Below, piece after piece: positions 11,906 through 22,941 of a stretch of DNA of 64,000 nt. Position numbers and translations under genes: made by a program. The stretch is taken from the NCBI GenBank assembly GCA_014898425.1, contig RCSZ01000001.1:620001-684000 (forward strand), in the 5' to 3' direction. A model generated the notes under the pieces. The model saw only the letters and a program-made list of their open reading frames with translations. It did no database searches and was not told the origin of the DNA. Within the stretch, counting starts at the first letter, position 1; every line of letters begins with the position of its first letter. Source of the DNA: Botryotinia globosa (Eukaryota; Ascomycota; Leotiomycetes; Helotiales; Sclerotiniaceae).

Positions 11906-14020
11906 ATGCTGCGAGTTGGTCTTCGATCTTCGAGGACGTTGGGTCTAAGATCCAACGTCGTCAGTCCTGGACGTCAATGGAGAGCACAAAATAGCCGGGT
12001 GATTTCGGACACTATGGTATGAAGCTTCAAGATGTTCTATCTCGAACAATTAAGTAGTGATATAAATGCTGATAGTTTTTGCAACTCTAGAGAAGTTATG
12101 CCGACAAACCAAGTATAGCAGACTCGAGACCTCCAGTACTTCCAGGATCTGCCAGCGCGGCTACATCTGAACCATTACCACCTGGAGCAATAGTAACACC
12201 AAATACCGCCCCAACTCCAGCAACTCCGACGTCTACCACAATTCCTGCGGAAAATGTTCCTCTTACTCCCCCTCCTTCTTCCATCCCACCACCTCCCGCA
12301 CCAAAGCCAAAGAGACGCTTCTTCCGCAAGTTCTTCACAACATTATTTTTATTAACAACATTGGGCTTCGGTGGAGGAGTTTACTATTCTCGAATCAACG
12401 ATAATTTCCATGACTTCTTTACCGAATATGTACCTTTCGGAGAGGAAGCGGTCCTTTACTTCGAGGAACAAGAATTCAGAAAGCGTTTCCCTTTGATCGC
12501 AAATCGAGCTCCTAGGCCTCCAAGAGATACTGGCGAACAGGTCAAAATCCCATGTCAAAGTGGCGTATCATGGAGGGTTGCCAATGAGAACAAGGAATCT
12601 ACTGGACGACACACTAGCTCCGCTAAGGACAAGGCGAAGCCATCCGAAGCTGTTCAAACACCACACGACTCCAAACCAGCTGATAGAGTCAAGGCTGTTG
12701 AGCAAGTTAAGAGTGGAAATGCACCAGTAAAGAGCTCTCCAGCTCCAGCTGCTGTGCCTGCCGCTTCAGAAGTCAAGTCAAGCAATGTTCAAAGGGACCC
12801 AGAAGTCAATGAGCCATCTAGAGCATACAAGAAAATTGAGCGAATTGACCCAATTAATATCCCTGATGGAAACGAGCCTGTAGTTCAAGAATTGGTTAAG
12901 ATTATGAATGATATCATTGCAGTCGTTAATGCCGACAATGCAAATGCTAGATTTACATCTACTATGGACAAGGCCAAGTCGGAATTGAACAGAGTTGGAG
13001 GCAAGATCTTGGCTATGAAGGAGGCAGCATTAAAGGAAGCTGACGAGAAGATTAAATCTCACGATGGAGAGTTCGATCGTGCTGCTATGCAACTCATGCA
13101 AAACTTCAAGAACCAACAAGCAGAGCAGGAGATTCAATACAGGGCCGAGTACGAAGCCGAGCGCAAGAGAATCCACGAGAATTACGAGAAAAAGCTTAAG
13201 TCTGAGCTCGATCGCGCAAATGAGGTCAATGAGCAAAAGCTCAAGAATCTTTTGACAGAACAAGCAGTTGAGCTCAAGCGTGCATTCTTAGCTGATGTCA
13301 GAAATCGCGTGGAGGAAGAACGTGAAGGCCGCCTCGGCAAGCTTTCCGAGTTGACTAACACCGTCAATGATCTCGAGAAGCTTACTGGCGACTTTAATTC
13401 TGTTGTCGACGCAAACCTCAAGACTCAACATCTTCATGTTGCAGTTGAAGCCGTTCGTGCTAACCTCGAAAAGTCTCAAATTCCACGCCCTTTCACCAGA
13501 GAACTTGCTGCCCTCAAGGAAATTGCATCTGATGATCCAGTTGTTAACGCAGCGATTGCATCCATCAACCCAGTCGCTTATCAAAAGGGTGTTCCAAGCT
13601 CAGCTGCCCTCATTGACCGTTTCCGTCGTGTCGCATCTGAAGTCCGCAAAGCTTCGTTGTTACCTGAAGAGGCTGGTGTCGCTAGTCATGCTTCAAGTTA
13701 CGTACTAAGCAAGCTTCTGTTCAAGAAGAAGGGTTTAGCTACTGGTGATGATGTCGAAAGCATTTTGACTAGAACGGAGACATTCCTTGAGGAGGGTGAT
13801 TTGGATGGTGCAGCTAGAGAAATGAACGGATTAAAGGGGTGGGCAAAGACTTTGAGTAAGGATTGGTTGGGTGAGGTTAGAAAGGTCCTCGAGGTTCAGC
13901 AGGCTCTTGACGTAAGTTTTACATTCAATTTATCCTTCACACTCATTTGATACTTCAATTACTAACAATTCCCAGGTAATTGCAACCGAAGCAAGATTAC
14001 AAAGTTTGAGAGTCGAATAG
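11906..14020 (+). CDS. MIC60: MICOS subunit Mic60/mitofilin (658 aa)
   Basis: Core subunit of the MICOS complex that shapes cristae junctions in the mitochondrial inner membrane. Exons: 11906-12016, 12091-13911, 13976-14020. The N-terminus (MLRVGLRSSRTLGLRSN) is a basic, Arg-rich presequence, and RSYAD after intron 1 fits a cleavage site. A Pro/Thr-rich spacer leads to a single membrane helix (FFTTLFLLTTLGFGGGVYY, about residues 115-133). Next come a Lys/Glu-rich linker, a long coiled coil (about residues 290-450) and the mitofilin signature domain (FTRELAALKEIASDDPVV, then the LPEEAG and FLEEGDLDGAAREMNGL stretches). The final 15-codon exon (VIATEARLQSLRVE) completes the conserved end. Length and order match fungal Mic60. 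Confidence 0.95.
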
Positions 14021-14911
14021 AGAAATAACAAAATTCTTTCCTATAATTGATTTGTACATGAAGTTCAATGGTGGTGAGAAGAGACGATAGCTCCATGTTG
14101 GTGGAGAGATCGGTCAGTCATTAGTTTTGACTGTTTGTAGAAGTACGGATAGTAAAATTAGAATACATGTACTTTATTACTGCTGATATCATAGTGACGG
14201 GTTGAATTGGTGTCTCTGCGGTGAAGTATGAGTTTACAAACCATGGAATAGTATCAAACCGAGGCTATCAAGCTGGAGGTAACAGCGATGGCTGGTGTGA
14301 CTGAGCTTTCCAATATTCCCATCTAGCTTTTTGGTGTACTCGACTATGGTTCGGATGATGTTCGCTTTCGACCAACTGTCGGTCTTCAGGATACCAATCA
14401 TCCCTTCCTCAAACATACATTACGATCTCTGTTCCAATATCTACCTCGCACTCGTATCCCCATCCTTATCGATCAACCTCCTAATTCACCAGTCGTTATA
14501 ACCATGCATCTACACTTCTTGATCTCCGTCGAATAATCCTCGCTGTCTACTCCCTCCCCCATTTCAAGCACGCTGTTATCATACCATCATTTCCTACAGC
14601 TCTCACAGTTTCTTGCCATGTGCTTTCATTCTATGCTCTCTTTTACACTCAGGATTCTCCATGTTTACCCAATTCCATGCGGATGAAAAGAGCTCCGAGA
14701 ATGCTACTCTTCATCTGTGATCTAGTATGTGTCGACTGCTACATTAAGTTCGGCGCGTGTTGTATTCTGATTGGTAGGATACGCGACTGTGAGTGATATT
14801 TCATGATTCATGTATTCTCTCAACTAAGAATACTCAAGCTTTTAATCAAGCCCATACTCCGAATAACCAGATGACTTGAGAAGCTAGTTCTGCTTCCTAT
14901 TGTTATGTGAT
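14021..14911. other. Intergenic region between MIC60 and the F-box gene
   Basis: About 890 bp lying between converging 3' ends. Short open frames (for example 14234-14416, minus) show no domain. I see no RNA gene or repeat. An old gene relic cannot be ruled out. Confidence 0.4.
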
Positions 14912-15688
14912 TCACCAGGTTTCGAAACCTTCATCCTGCATCATCTTCAAATATGCATCTTCATTTGCCGCTTCTTTCTCAAATCCCTCGCTTCTGAAGA
15001 TTCTGTGGTAACCATTTACATCTCTACAACCTTCACAATCTTCCGCACAATCACTGTACCCCTGCCTCACCAATACCTTGATTCTCGAGCGGCGCTCCTT
15101 CGACGTTACGCCTGCAACCTTTTCCTCTCTCCAATCGAACATAAATTTATGATTGTAGATAGGTCCATCCACACTCACGAATATGCATTTATACATAGCC
15201 GCGTACATATAATCATACGCCAAACCCATTCTGATGCCTTCCTTTTTCTCAACCTTGACGTCCCAGAAAAAAAGCCCCTGTTTGTCAACCCTGATGTAAT
15301 CGATCAACATTTCTTCAAGTGGCGGTTGACGCAGTAGCATTTCACGCCAGCTAGCATCGGATCTCCTATAAGCCATCGCAACGCCGGGTGAAGAGCCCCA
15401 TTCCAGCTGGTTGAAAGTTCCATGGCCGATTCGATTCCATGGTTCTTCTTCAGTAGTAGAAAACCAATCTGGGAATTTCTCGGCCAGTAAAGGATTTAGC
15501 GTAACCTCTGTATTTCGGGAAGCGGGTTTGAAGAAAAGACATTCTTGGAGATGGGGAGATTTTTTGATTATTTCGGCCCATGGTTTGGAAACGCGCTGGG
15601 AGAGGAGAAGAGTTTTGATGTCGAGATGGGAGAGAATCTTTGTGAGGATTTCAGGAATGTGGAGGGGATTGGGTGATTCGATGGACAT
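14912..15688 (-). CDS. F-box protein, substrate unknown (258 aa)
   Basis: Single-exon gene. The N-terminus (MSIESPNPLHIPEILTKILS, then HLDIKTLLLSQRVSKPWAEI) is a classic F-box: helix with P-E-I-x-x-x-I-L, then L-x-x-x-x-R-V-S-K-x-W. The family binds Skp1 in SCF ubiquitin ligases. The rest (about 200 aa) carries W and F residues typical of fungal F-box families (NRIGHGTFNQLEWGSSPG, MLLRQPPLEEM) but has no WD40 or LRR repeat, so its target is unknown. A Cys cluster (CAEDCEGCRDVNGYHR) near the end might bind metal, but that is speculation. The ATG at 15688 is the first in frame. It is divergent from the ABC-F gene with about 640 bp between starts. Confidence 0.75.
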   Translation of the reverse strand: MSIESPNPLHIPEILTKILSHLDIKTLLLSQRVSKPWAEIIKKSPHLQECLFFKPASRNTEVTLNPLLAEKFPDWFSTTEEEPWNRIGHGTFNQLEWGSSPGVAMAYRRSDASWREMLLRQPPLEEMLIDYIRVDKQGLFFWDVKVEKKEGIRMGLAYDYMYAAMYKCIFVSVDGPIYNHKFMFDWREEKVAGVTSKERRSRIKVLVRQGYSDCAEDCEGCRDVNGYHRIFRSEGFEKEAANEDAYLKMMQDEGFETW

Positions 15689-16327
15689 TTTTCAATGGCT
15701 AGGTAGTGTTTCCATGCAAAGATACTCCGGCTGGTTATGAGAGATGCAGAACATAATATCACGTGATTATATATGGAGCTCAGCCATAGAACTAGGAGTG
15801 GCGCAGTTGAAGTAGCACCCGGACTAGACTAGACTAGATGATAGATTAACCGAAACAGCTACTGACGGGTATTATTTCTTCTCTTTACTCATTCATCCAC
15901 CTGCGCAAATCTATCAATATAACGGCGCTGAGGATGTGACTCACTTGTTACTATTCAATTTCTGAAGCTCTGTTTCAATTTGAATGCGTAACCTCATATG
16001 TCGTGTGTTGAAGTTACCTACCTACATGAGATGTTTTCTGGTTCCGAAACTAAACATGTGAGTCAGGCCGGTGAGATCGACATCGGAAAGCGGCAACCAA
16101 AGTACCAAAGCTTGAGGAAGGTCTGTCTGTTGGGTCTTGGTATTCATACATATCAACTACCTATTTAACGACAGCATCTCCGATTGAATTTAATGCCATC
16201 AAAATCAGGTTCAGTACTTTGATAATTCTAATTGTTATTTTCGTTCCTTTGTTTAATTCGAATCTCTTTTAACTTGTTTCTTTGAAAATCGATTGTTCAT
16301 CCGAATTATTGAGGCAAAAAGGGAAAA
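15689..16327. promoter_or_regulatory. Divergent promoter region of the F-box and ABC-F genes
   Basis: About 640 bp between divergent start codons. I found no coding sequence. An ACTAGACTAGACTAGATGATAG direct-repeat patch lies near 15820-15845. Confidence 0.35.
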
Positions 16328-18830
16328 ATGTTGTCTCAAGGAGAATCAGCAACCACCATCTTGTGTTCGTGCAAACAAACGAGATTTCATATCGAAAATC
16401 CAGTTTATCAGGAGGTAAATAATTCCATTCTCTTAGCGATGTTTGAAGATCAGCAGTCCAACTGTAGTTAAATTCTGATCAATACACATCGTAGCTCGAT
16501 ATTGAAGGTTTAAACATCACGGTTACATCTTCAGGCAAATCAGGCGTGAAATCAAAGGGAAAATCTAAAGCAGAAGGTCTTGAGATTTTATCCAATGCGA
16601 GTTTGAAACTCAAAGCTGGAATATGCTATGCATTGATTGGAAGAAATGGCACAGGAAAATCGAGTATGTCTTCCCTTCTCCATTTTGAGCCAAGGGAAAT
16701 GAGATTCCTAATAACTGATGCCAAATGAAGCTCTGTTGAAGGCCATTGCGGAGAAATTGATCCCTGGTATTCCTGTGCAGACTAGGATATCCATCTTGCA
16801 GCAAACAGATGCAGATTCAAAAGATGTCGGTGACGAAGGGGGCAGTGAGTCTCAAGAAAATGGGGGAAGTAAGTTGTCAGTATTGGCAGAAGTTATCGAC
16901 AGAGCTACTTCAAGAAGTGAAATTCAACATGAAGTTGATGGTATGTCTTGGCATCCCAATTGTTGCATTTGCATGGCTTATAAGGACATTGACTAAACCC
17001 CTTAGTGTTGTCCAAGGCTGTGGATAGCCAAGAAGATGCATTGACAGCTGTACGGGCATTTCGGAAAGTACAGCATGAAAGACTGAAGAAGGAACTATTC
17101 GAGAAAGATAAGGATGCTAGACTCCGGAGTGGAACACGTGGTATGGCAGCAAGAAAAGCATTGATTGCCTTTGAAAAAATTGTTGCGGATTCCGAGGAGC
17201 GGTAAGTGGGCATGAACCAAATTGGCGTCCGACTTCTAAATCATGATATAGAATCAAACAAAAAGATGAGGAGATTGATGAAACCACGATCAAAGAAGAG
17301 ACAGATCTAGCAGCAGAACTCCTTGCAGAGTTACAACTACAGCTAGAGCCCACCAGACTAGCCGACATCGAATCAACAGCACGAAACATCCTCTCCGGTC
17401 TAGGATTTCCGAAAGCAAACCTGGAAAAGCCTGTCAATACCCTATCCGGAGGATGGAGAATGCGTACAAATCTCGCTTCTATTCTTCTCCAACCAACAGA
17501 TATTCTAATCCTCGACGAGCCTACCAATTTCCTCGATCTTCTCGGAATCATCTGGTTACAAAAGTATCTCGAAACCCTCAAGGAATCTACCCCCACTCCT
17601 CCAACCATTGTAATTGTTTCTCACGACCGCGATTTTATCACCGCCACATCTCAAGAACTTATTATTCTGCGCAGCCAAGCTCTGACTTATTTCCGTGGAT
17701 CCTTGGCTACATATGAATCCACCATCCGCGAGAAGACTCTTTATCTAACAAAAATGCGCGACGCTCAAGAAAAGCAAAAATCGCACATCCAGCAAACCAT
17801 TCAGCAAAACATCAAACAAGGAAAAGCAACTGGCGATGAGAATAAACTCCGCCAAGCTAAATCTCGTCAAAAGAAATTGGATAATCGAATGGGCATGGAG
17901 GTATCAGCCAAAGGAACCCGGTTCAAACTCAACCGCGATCTAGCTGGCTATCATTTAACAGCGAGAGAAGAAATCGAGATTCCACCCGAGGAAAGAGGCA
18001 TCTCGATGATGATCCCTCTAGCACCCGACTTACGATTTCCCGGCCCATTGCTCTCACTAGAAAACATCTCATTTCGCTACCCAACTTCCGGATCTTCAAA
18101 AAGCACTGCCCCACCCGCACCATTCGTTTTAGAAAACGTCAATCTCACCATCCACATGGGTGATCGCATTGGAATTGTAGGCCTCAACGGCGCCGGAAAA
18201 TCCACCCTTCTCTCCCTCCTCACCGAAACCGCCAAACCCACCAAGGGAACCCTCAACAAACATCCTCGGTTGCGACTCGCATACTACTCCCAGAACTCTG
18301 TCGAAGATCTGCAAGTTCTCTCGTACAGCACTCCAGAGCTCACGGCTCTCTCTCTCCTGACATCCGATATTTCTGGTGTGCTCTCGGAGCAGGAAATTCG
18401 TGGGATCCTAAATGGTTTGGGTCTGCAGGGACGAATTGTCTCGGATGTTCCGATTGGTAAGTTGTCTGGTGGTCAGCTTGTGCGGTTGGCATTGGCGAGG
18501 TTGGTGTGGAAGGAGCCGCAATTGTTGGTTTTGGATGAGGTGACGACGCATTTGGATTTTTGGACAGTGAGAGCGGTGGGGGAGGTGATGAGGGGGTGGA
18601 ATGGAGGTGTTGTGGTAGTTAGCCATGATCGATGGTTGGTTAGGAAAGTGGTGGAGGGGTGGAAGGAGGGGGAGGGAGAAGACGAGGATGAGGAGGAGGA
18701 TGAGGAGGATGAGGAACAGAGGAGGAGATTGGTTTATGTTGTTAAAGGTGGTGGGGTAAAGGTGTTAGAGGGCGGTGTGAGTGAGTTTGAGAGGAGTCTG
18801 GAGAAGAGGGTTGATAAGTTGATGAAGTGA
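16328..18830 (+). CDS. ABC-F family ATPase (746 aa)
   Basis: Soluble twin-ATPase of the ABC-F group, whose members act on ribosomes in translation or ribosome assembly; there are no membrane helices. Exons: 16328-16414, 16495-16663, 16731-16940, 17006-17201, 17252-18830. Domain 1 has Walker A GRNGTGKST (split by intron 2), signature LSGGW and Walker B LILDEPTN. A basic coiled linker follows (QNIKQGKATGDENKLRQAKS). Domain 2 has Walker A GLNGAGKST, signature LSGGQ and Walker B LLVLDEVTTHLD. The proline of the usual DEPTNHLD is replaced by valine, and N by T. A strongly acidic run (about 18675-18720, EDEDEEEDEED) precedes the C-terminus. It is not clearly GCN20, ARB1, New1 or EF3; it looks like a filamentous-fungal ABC-F with an N-terminus lacking other domains. 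Confidence 0.88.
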
Positions 18831-19655
18831 TTGTATTATATTCCGTCTTTGATGAGTTGCGTTGATTATAGACGTGTATTCAATCCTGCGAAAAGTGGTT
18901 GACATCGAATACTCGGTGGTGATCAATTTATATACTTCCGCACACATGTCTATTTGAATCCAGCGCTCTCAACATTGCGGAAAGCAATTCTGGGCTGAGC
19001 CCTTTCAACCACCATGTTTGGGAAGCCTTCAGACTTAGAACACCTCCCCCCTCCACGCACATATCATCCCACACCTCTCTAATACTCTTCTCTTCCTCAA
19101 ACCATCACACTAGATCTCTTCAAAATTCAAAATTCTCTTCTCATTAATTATTGACTATAGTCCTTGGAGGTTGATGGATATAGGTAGATGTTGATCTAGG
19201 ATTCTGTTAGCATCTTTGAGGAAATTCCGAAGTCGGATGTTGATGGGTTGATTGTGAGACTGAAGTGAGGGCTTTGATTTAATTTGTTCTCATTGGGTGG
19301 AGATATTGAGGAATATGTATAGATATTTCGTTCTGGTAGTTGAGAAGCGGCAGTGGTATTGTGAGTGAAGAGAGGTGAGGAAAGGAAGGTGTGAGGGGAA
19401 GGTGGGTGGTGAGATTTGATTTGGGAATGCTGATTCCATGACTTTGATTGGAGTCATGATGATATTTATGAGACTGGGAGGAGAATACGTAAGATCTTAT
19501 CTCGAATATTTGTATTTTGGCAGTGGACGTAAATAAAGTATTCTTCTTCATCTTCTTGAGTTTGCCAATCGATCTACGTGTGCGCTATAACTTGAGATGA
19601 AGAAAAGTCCATTCCAGTCCAGCGATGAGAAGGACTTGGGCGACTGTCAAAAGAA
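18831..19655. other. Intergenic region downstream of the ABC-F gene
   Basis: About 825 bp. A 90-codon minus-strand frame at 19279-19551 (Ser/His-rich) has no domain and no splice partner that I can support. I see no RNA gene or transposon here. Confidence 0.35.
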
Positions 19656-19960
19656 ATGACAACTCCTCACTTGAGCTATTTTCTAGTAATACTTAAATAT
19701 CTGACTGTGGGCAGTTTCCACTTCGTTGCCAACAAGTTGTTGGATCTCTTCAGTTCCACATATGGAGATGATGGAGAAGTACGCTTTCACTTTTACTTCT
19801 ACTTTCTTAGTTTTTGCAATCTATGCTCACTTCTTCCATATAAATCATCTTTCGACACCGAACCATCACATCGCCTAAACAGACCGTAAAACTATCACAA
19901 CCAGAAGAAAAGCAAAAAAGTTACTCAGTTCTCATGGCTCGCAAGTCTGTTATCTGTTAA
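19656..19960 (+). CDS. Candidate small two-exon gene (66 aa), unknown
   Basis: Exon 19656-19778 ends at a GTACGC donor, and a second exon 19883-19960 starts after an AAACAG acceptor. Both are phase 0, so splicing gives 66 codons from ATG to TAA and avoids the stop read by the unspliced frame. The first half is hydrophobic (MTTPHLSYFLVILKYLTVGS, then FHFVANKLLDLFSS) and could be a signal anchor or membrane helix; the second half is charged and basic. I recognise no family. The intron has weak pyrimidine content at its acceptor. It may be chance; conservation in related fungi would decide. Confidence 0.3.
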
Positions 19961-19966
19961 TTTTGG

Positions 19967-20194
19967 ATGGAGGGATTTGTACTTACACCGTATGGAGGAT
20001 TTACCAGAATGCCCGGGCCCGGGACTTATCTTACCAGATGTGAGAAGTGGATTTTGGAGATTCGAGGTATACCGTCGGATAAGATGAGTGAGGTTGTACC
20101 AGTGGGTGGTTTACCGATGAATAAGATGTTGGAGGTGTGGAATGATACCCTGAATACCTGTGGATTAGACTTATGGCGCGATGCCATTGAATAA
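19967..20194 (+). CDS. Short open frame (75 aa), unknown and doubtful
   Basis: Unspliced 75-codon frame (MEGFVLTPYGGFTRMPGPGT start) with plausible amino-acid composition and three Trp residues. It begins seven bases after the stop of the preceding 66-aa candidate, so it could be a further exon of an alternative form of that gene or plain chance. No domain is recognised. Confidence 0.2.
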   Translation: MEGFVLTPYGGFTRMPGPGTYLTRCEKWILEIRGIPSDKMSEVVPVGGLPMNKMLEVWNDTLNTCGLDLWRDAIE

Positions 20195-20978
20195 GTGTTT
20201 GTCTATAAGTTGATGTTGGCGTACTGGAAACTTTAAGTGAATAATCAGACCGTTGAGATATGAGAACTTTGAGTTTTTGGTTTATTTTCTTTAGATTACG
20301 GCATCTTGGATTATGTTGATGATAATCCTTACGGCGGTGAAGTGGTAGAAGGGCTAACGATGATAGATACTTGGGTTAAGATGAGCGCATGTGTGGCCGC
20401 ATGTCAATCTTGGTAGTTTGGTTGGTTTTATACTTTATTGTTTCATGGATAGAGGATTTACATTCAGCTATCATTCAGTTACTGCCAATCATTACTGTGC
20501 AGATTACTGCGACTCTTCTGGGTACATATAATCATAATGCCTGGCCGTTGCTGATTCACTCATAACCATCTCCCCCTTTTTTTATGCGATAATTAACCGT
20601 ACATTCTTATTCACGTCTGTATACAACCCGTAAACATTACGATGATTACCAACACATACTGCTTTATTCTCAATACGCCAAACCGTAACACCTGTATTGT
20701 GCATCTAGCAATGTAGCATTTTTGGTTGGCTGTACACACTTTGAGATATAACCTCCCCAAGTTCCAGTCAGCGCAATAACTTCTGAACTTGTTCATCTCT
20801 AAAATTCAATCAGAATAACAATCAGTTCGCATTCTCCAATACTTGATTGTTGAATAACAATTTCCACTCATTATTCACACCCCGAGCATAGCCCACACAC
20901 AAAAACCCATTCCACCCCCTGTAGAGATACATCACCCATATCTACAATCCATCTTCTAACCACGACACTCTTCACAAG
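20195..20978. other. Intergenic region upstream of the basic-tail gene
   Basis: About 780 bp with no supported gene. The last 100 bases are pyrimidine-rich, as in fungal leaders, before the ATG at 20979. Confidence 0.35.
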
Positions 20979-21791
20979 ATGTGCAACATCTGCCAGAAGA
21001 TCGAAGCCATCAAGTCAATCGACTCCATCCTTCTCAAACCCGTCAAAGTCATTCTCACCAAATTACACGAGCGCATCGAACCCGAGTTGGGAGACTCTTT
21101 CCTCCGCCGCGAAGCACGTATCCACTCCATCAAGAAGAATATCCAACGTCTTGAAATCGGTCCGTTGAAACCTATCATCAAACTCATCGTTTCTGACCTC
21201 GATTCCGAGCTCCGTAAACTCGCAATCAGCAAGGTCGATCACCCTGCCTATCGAACTGTTGGAAAATACAACAATTTAACGACGAAGATCGGACCGGATG
21301 ATAGCTCGAGTATTAGAGCATGGGTTGAAAATCGAGCTGAAGAAGCTAAAGAAACTAAAGCAGTGAAGAAGATGGTGGCTTTTCAAGAAAAGTCCAAGAC
21401 CCATCGCAGTTTAAGATCTGAGAATATTGCGAGAATCCAGAATGATTCAGTGACAGGACCAAATTATGCGGCGGGCCTAGGACCATCAACAGAGTCGGAG
21501 TATTTGTCGGGAACGGATGATATGTCAGAGATAGATTACATGGAGCTTGATGATCGGCTACCGGTTCCAGGAGCTGTGGAATGGTCAACTCATGTTGTGG
21601 GTCAATGGTTTGAGAAGAATGGTGAGAATGTTTTGTTCCGCGAGGAGGTTGCGCAGGCTGAGAATGCACCTAGAAAACATAGAAAGCATAGAAAGCATAG
21701 AGAGAATGTTTTGTTAAGCGAGGGGGCTGTCCAGGCTGAGGATGAGCCTAGAAAGCATAGGAAGCATAGGAAGCATGCGAAGCGGGAGTAG
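20979..21791 (+). CDS. Unknown protein with duplicated basic C-terminal tail (270 aa)
   Basis: I do not recognise this family. The single-exon frame has normal codon use. It starts MCNICQKIEAIKSIDSILLK with a CxxC pair, followed by a predicted helical, charged half (about residues 15-90) and an acidic middle (SEYLSGTDDMSEIDYMELDD). The C-terminus holds a tandem duplication of about 28 aa: ENVLFREEVAQAENAPRKHR then ENVLLSEGAVQAEDEPRKHR, each followed by RKH/KHR triplets, seen in the DNA as repeated AGAAAGCATAG units at about 21670-21780. The Lys/Arg/His triplets resemble a nuclear-localisation or nucleic-acid-binding tail. It may be lineage-specific. Confidence 0.6.
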   Translation: MCNICQKIEAIKSIDSILLKPVKVILTKLHERIEPELGDSFLRREARIHSIKKNIQRLEIGPLKPIIKLIVSDLDSELRKLAISKVDHPAYRTVGKYNNLTTKIGPDDSSSIRAWVENRAEEAKETKAVKKMVAFQEKSKTHRSLRSENIARIQNDSVTGPNYAAGLGPSTESEYLSGTDDMSEIDYMELDDRLPVPGAVEWSTHVVGQWFEKNGENVLFREEVAQAENAPRKHRKHRKHRENVLLSEGAVQAEDEPRKHRKHRKHAKRE

Positions 21792-22941
21792 AGTACTTCT
21801 AGAGTAATGTGGTGGTTTTATGAATGGATGATAGAGTATGAATAATAACCAATACATAACATTCATTTTGATTTCGAGAGAACTAAAAAGAAGCGTCAAT
21901 TGATTGCGCATTGAATGGTGAGATGATCGCTTGTAGACAAACACGCATTCAAGATATGTCATGGAAACTTCTGAGTTTCAGTAATTCTGCATTGAGATTT
22001 TTATGATATACTATCTAATGTAATAATACTTGAACCAGTCGCTTCTCAGAATTCATGCTAGCTTAGATATATATCACTTAATAAGATCATATCTTAAAAT
22101 AATAACGAGCCCGATCACACCTTGAGTATAAATTCTTTAAGTAAAGTTCTCGTCACTCACGATATCACTCACTCCATTTGTGGCGGATAGAATCAGTATT
22201 TTCACGACTCGTTGTCACGATTGCATACTAGAGTATAATTATCATAGAGGTCAAATAACTAGAATAAGACCCTTACCATCCACCATCCACCAAAATTATC
22301 CATTATCCATTGTCTATCATCACCCCTTCCCCTTGCCCTTCAATTCATCCCAATTACTCCCATCTTTTTACCTTCTCTTCTTCCTCTCAATTCTCATCTC
22401 CCATCCACATACCTCCAACCCATCCTCCCGAGAATCAAATCGATCCAAAGATTCTCCTTTCATTCTCCTTCAAACTAATTCAAAATTTCTAAAATATATT
22501 AAACTATAAGATTTCTCTACCCTCTCTATTCTCCATAACCATTCGACTTTCTAGGTCTTATCCGACACACAGATCAATACAATATAAAAACACTACATAA
22601 TTTCCTCACAAACCTTTTTCCATTTAATACAAACTCCATCAAAATGATTTCATTCTTTCCACTTTTATTGTTTGCAAAGTGATACGATTTTGAGAATAAG
22701 ATATCATATACATACTATAAATTCACAATATATAAATATAAAAAACCTATAAGAAATACAGGAGATAGAATGACCTCCCACATATCATAACTAACACTTC
22801 AAAATAAAACTACATACAAAAGAATAATCGATAAATAGATTTTTTCATTATAAATATATCCGCTCCCTCTTCAAGAAAATTATCCTATCTTACATACACA
22901 CATACGCCCCTATTATCATAAACGATCCCAAATTCTAACCC
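21792..22941. other. Gene-free region between convergent genes
   Basis: About 1.15 kb between the 3' ends of the basic-tail gene and the chitinase. A 109-codon frame at 22180-22509 is Ser/Pro/His-rich pyrimidine-tract translation and looks like chance. The 22650-22900 part is AT-rich and likely holds the chitinase 3'UTR. I see no repeat or RNA gene. Confidence 0.4.

Noticed and set aside
14234..14416. 60-aa minus frame near the F-box gene
   Set aside because: No domain and no in-frame continuation by plausible introns.
22180..22509. 109-codon frame downstream of the basic-tail gene
   Set aside because: Pyrimidine-tract translation rich in Ser, Pro and His; no splice or domain support.
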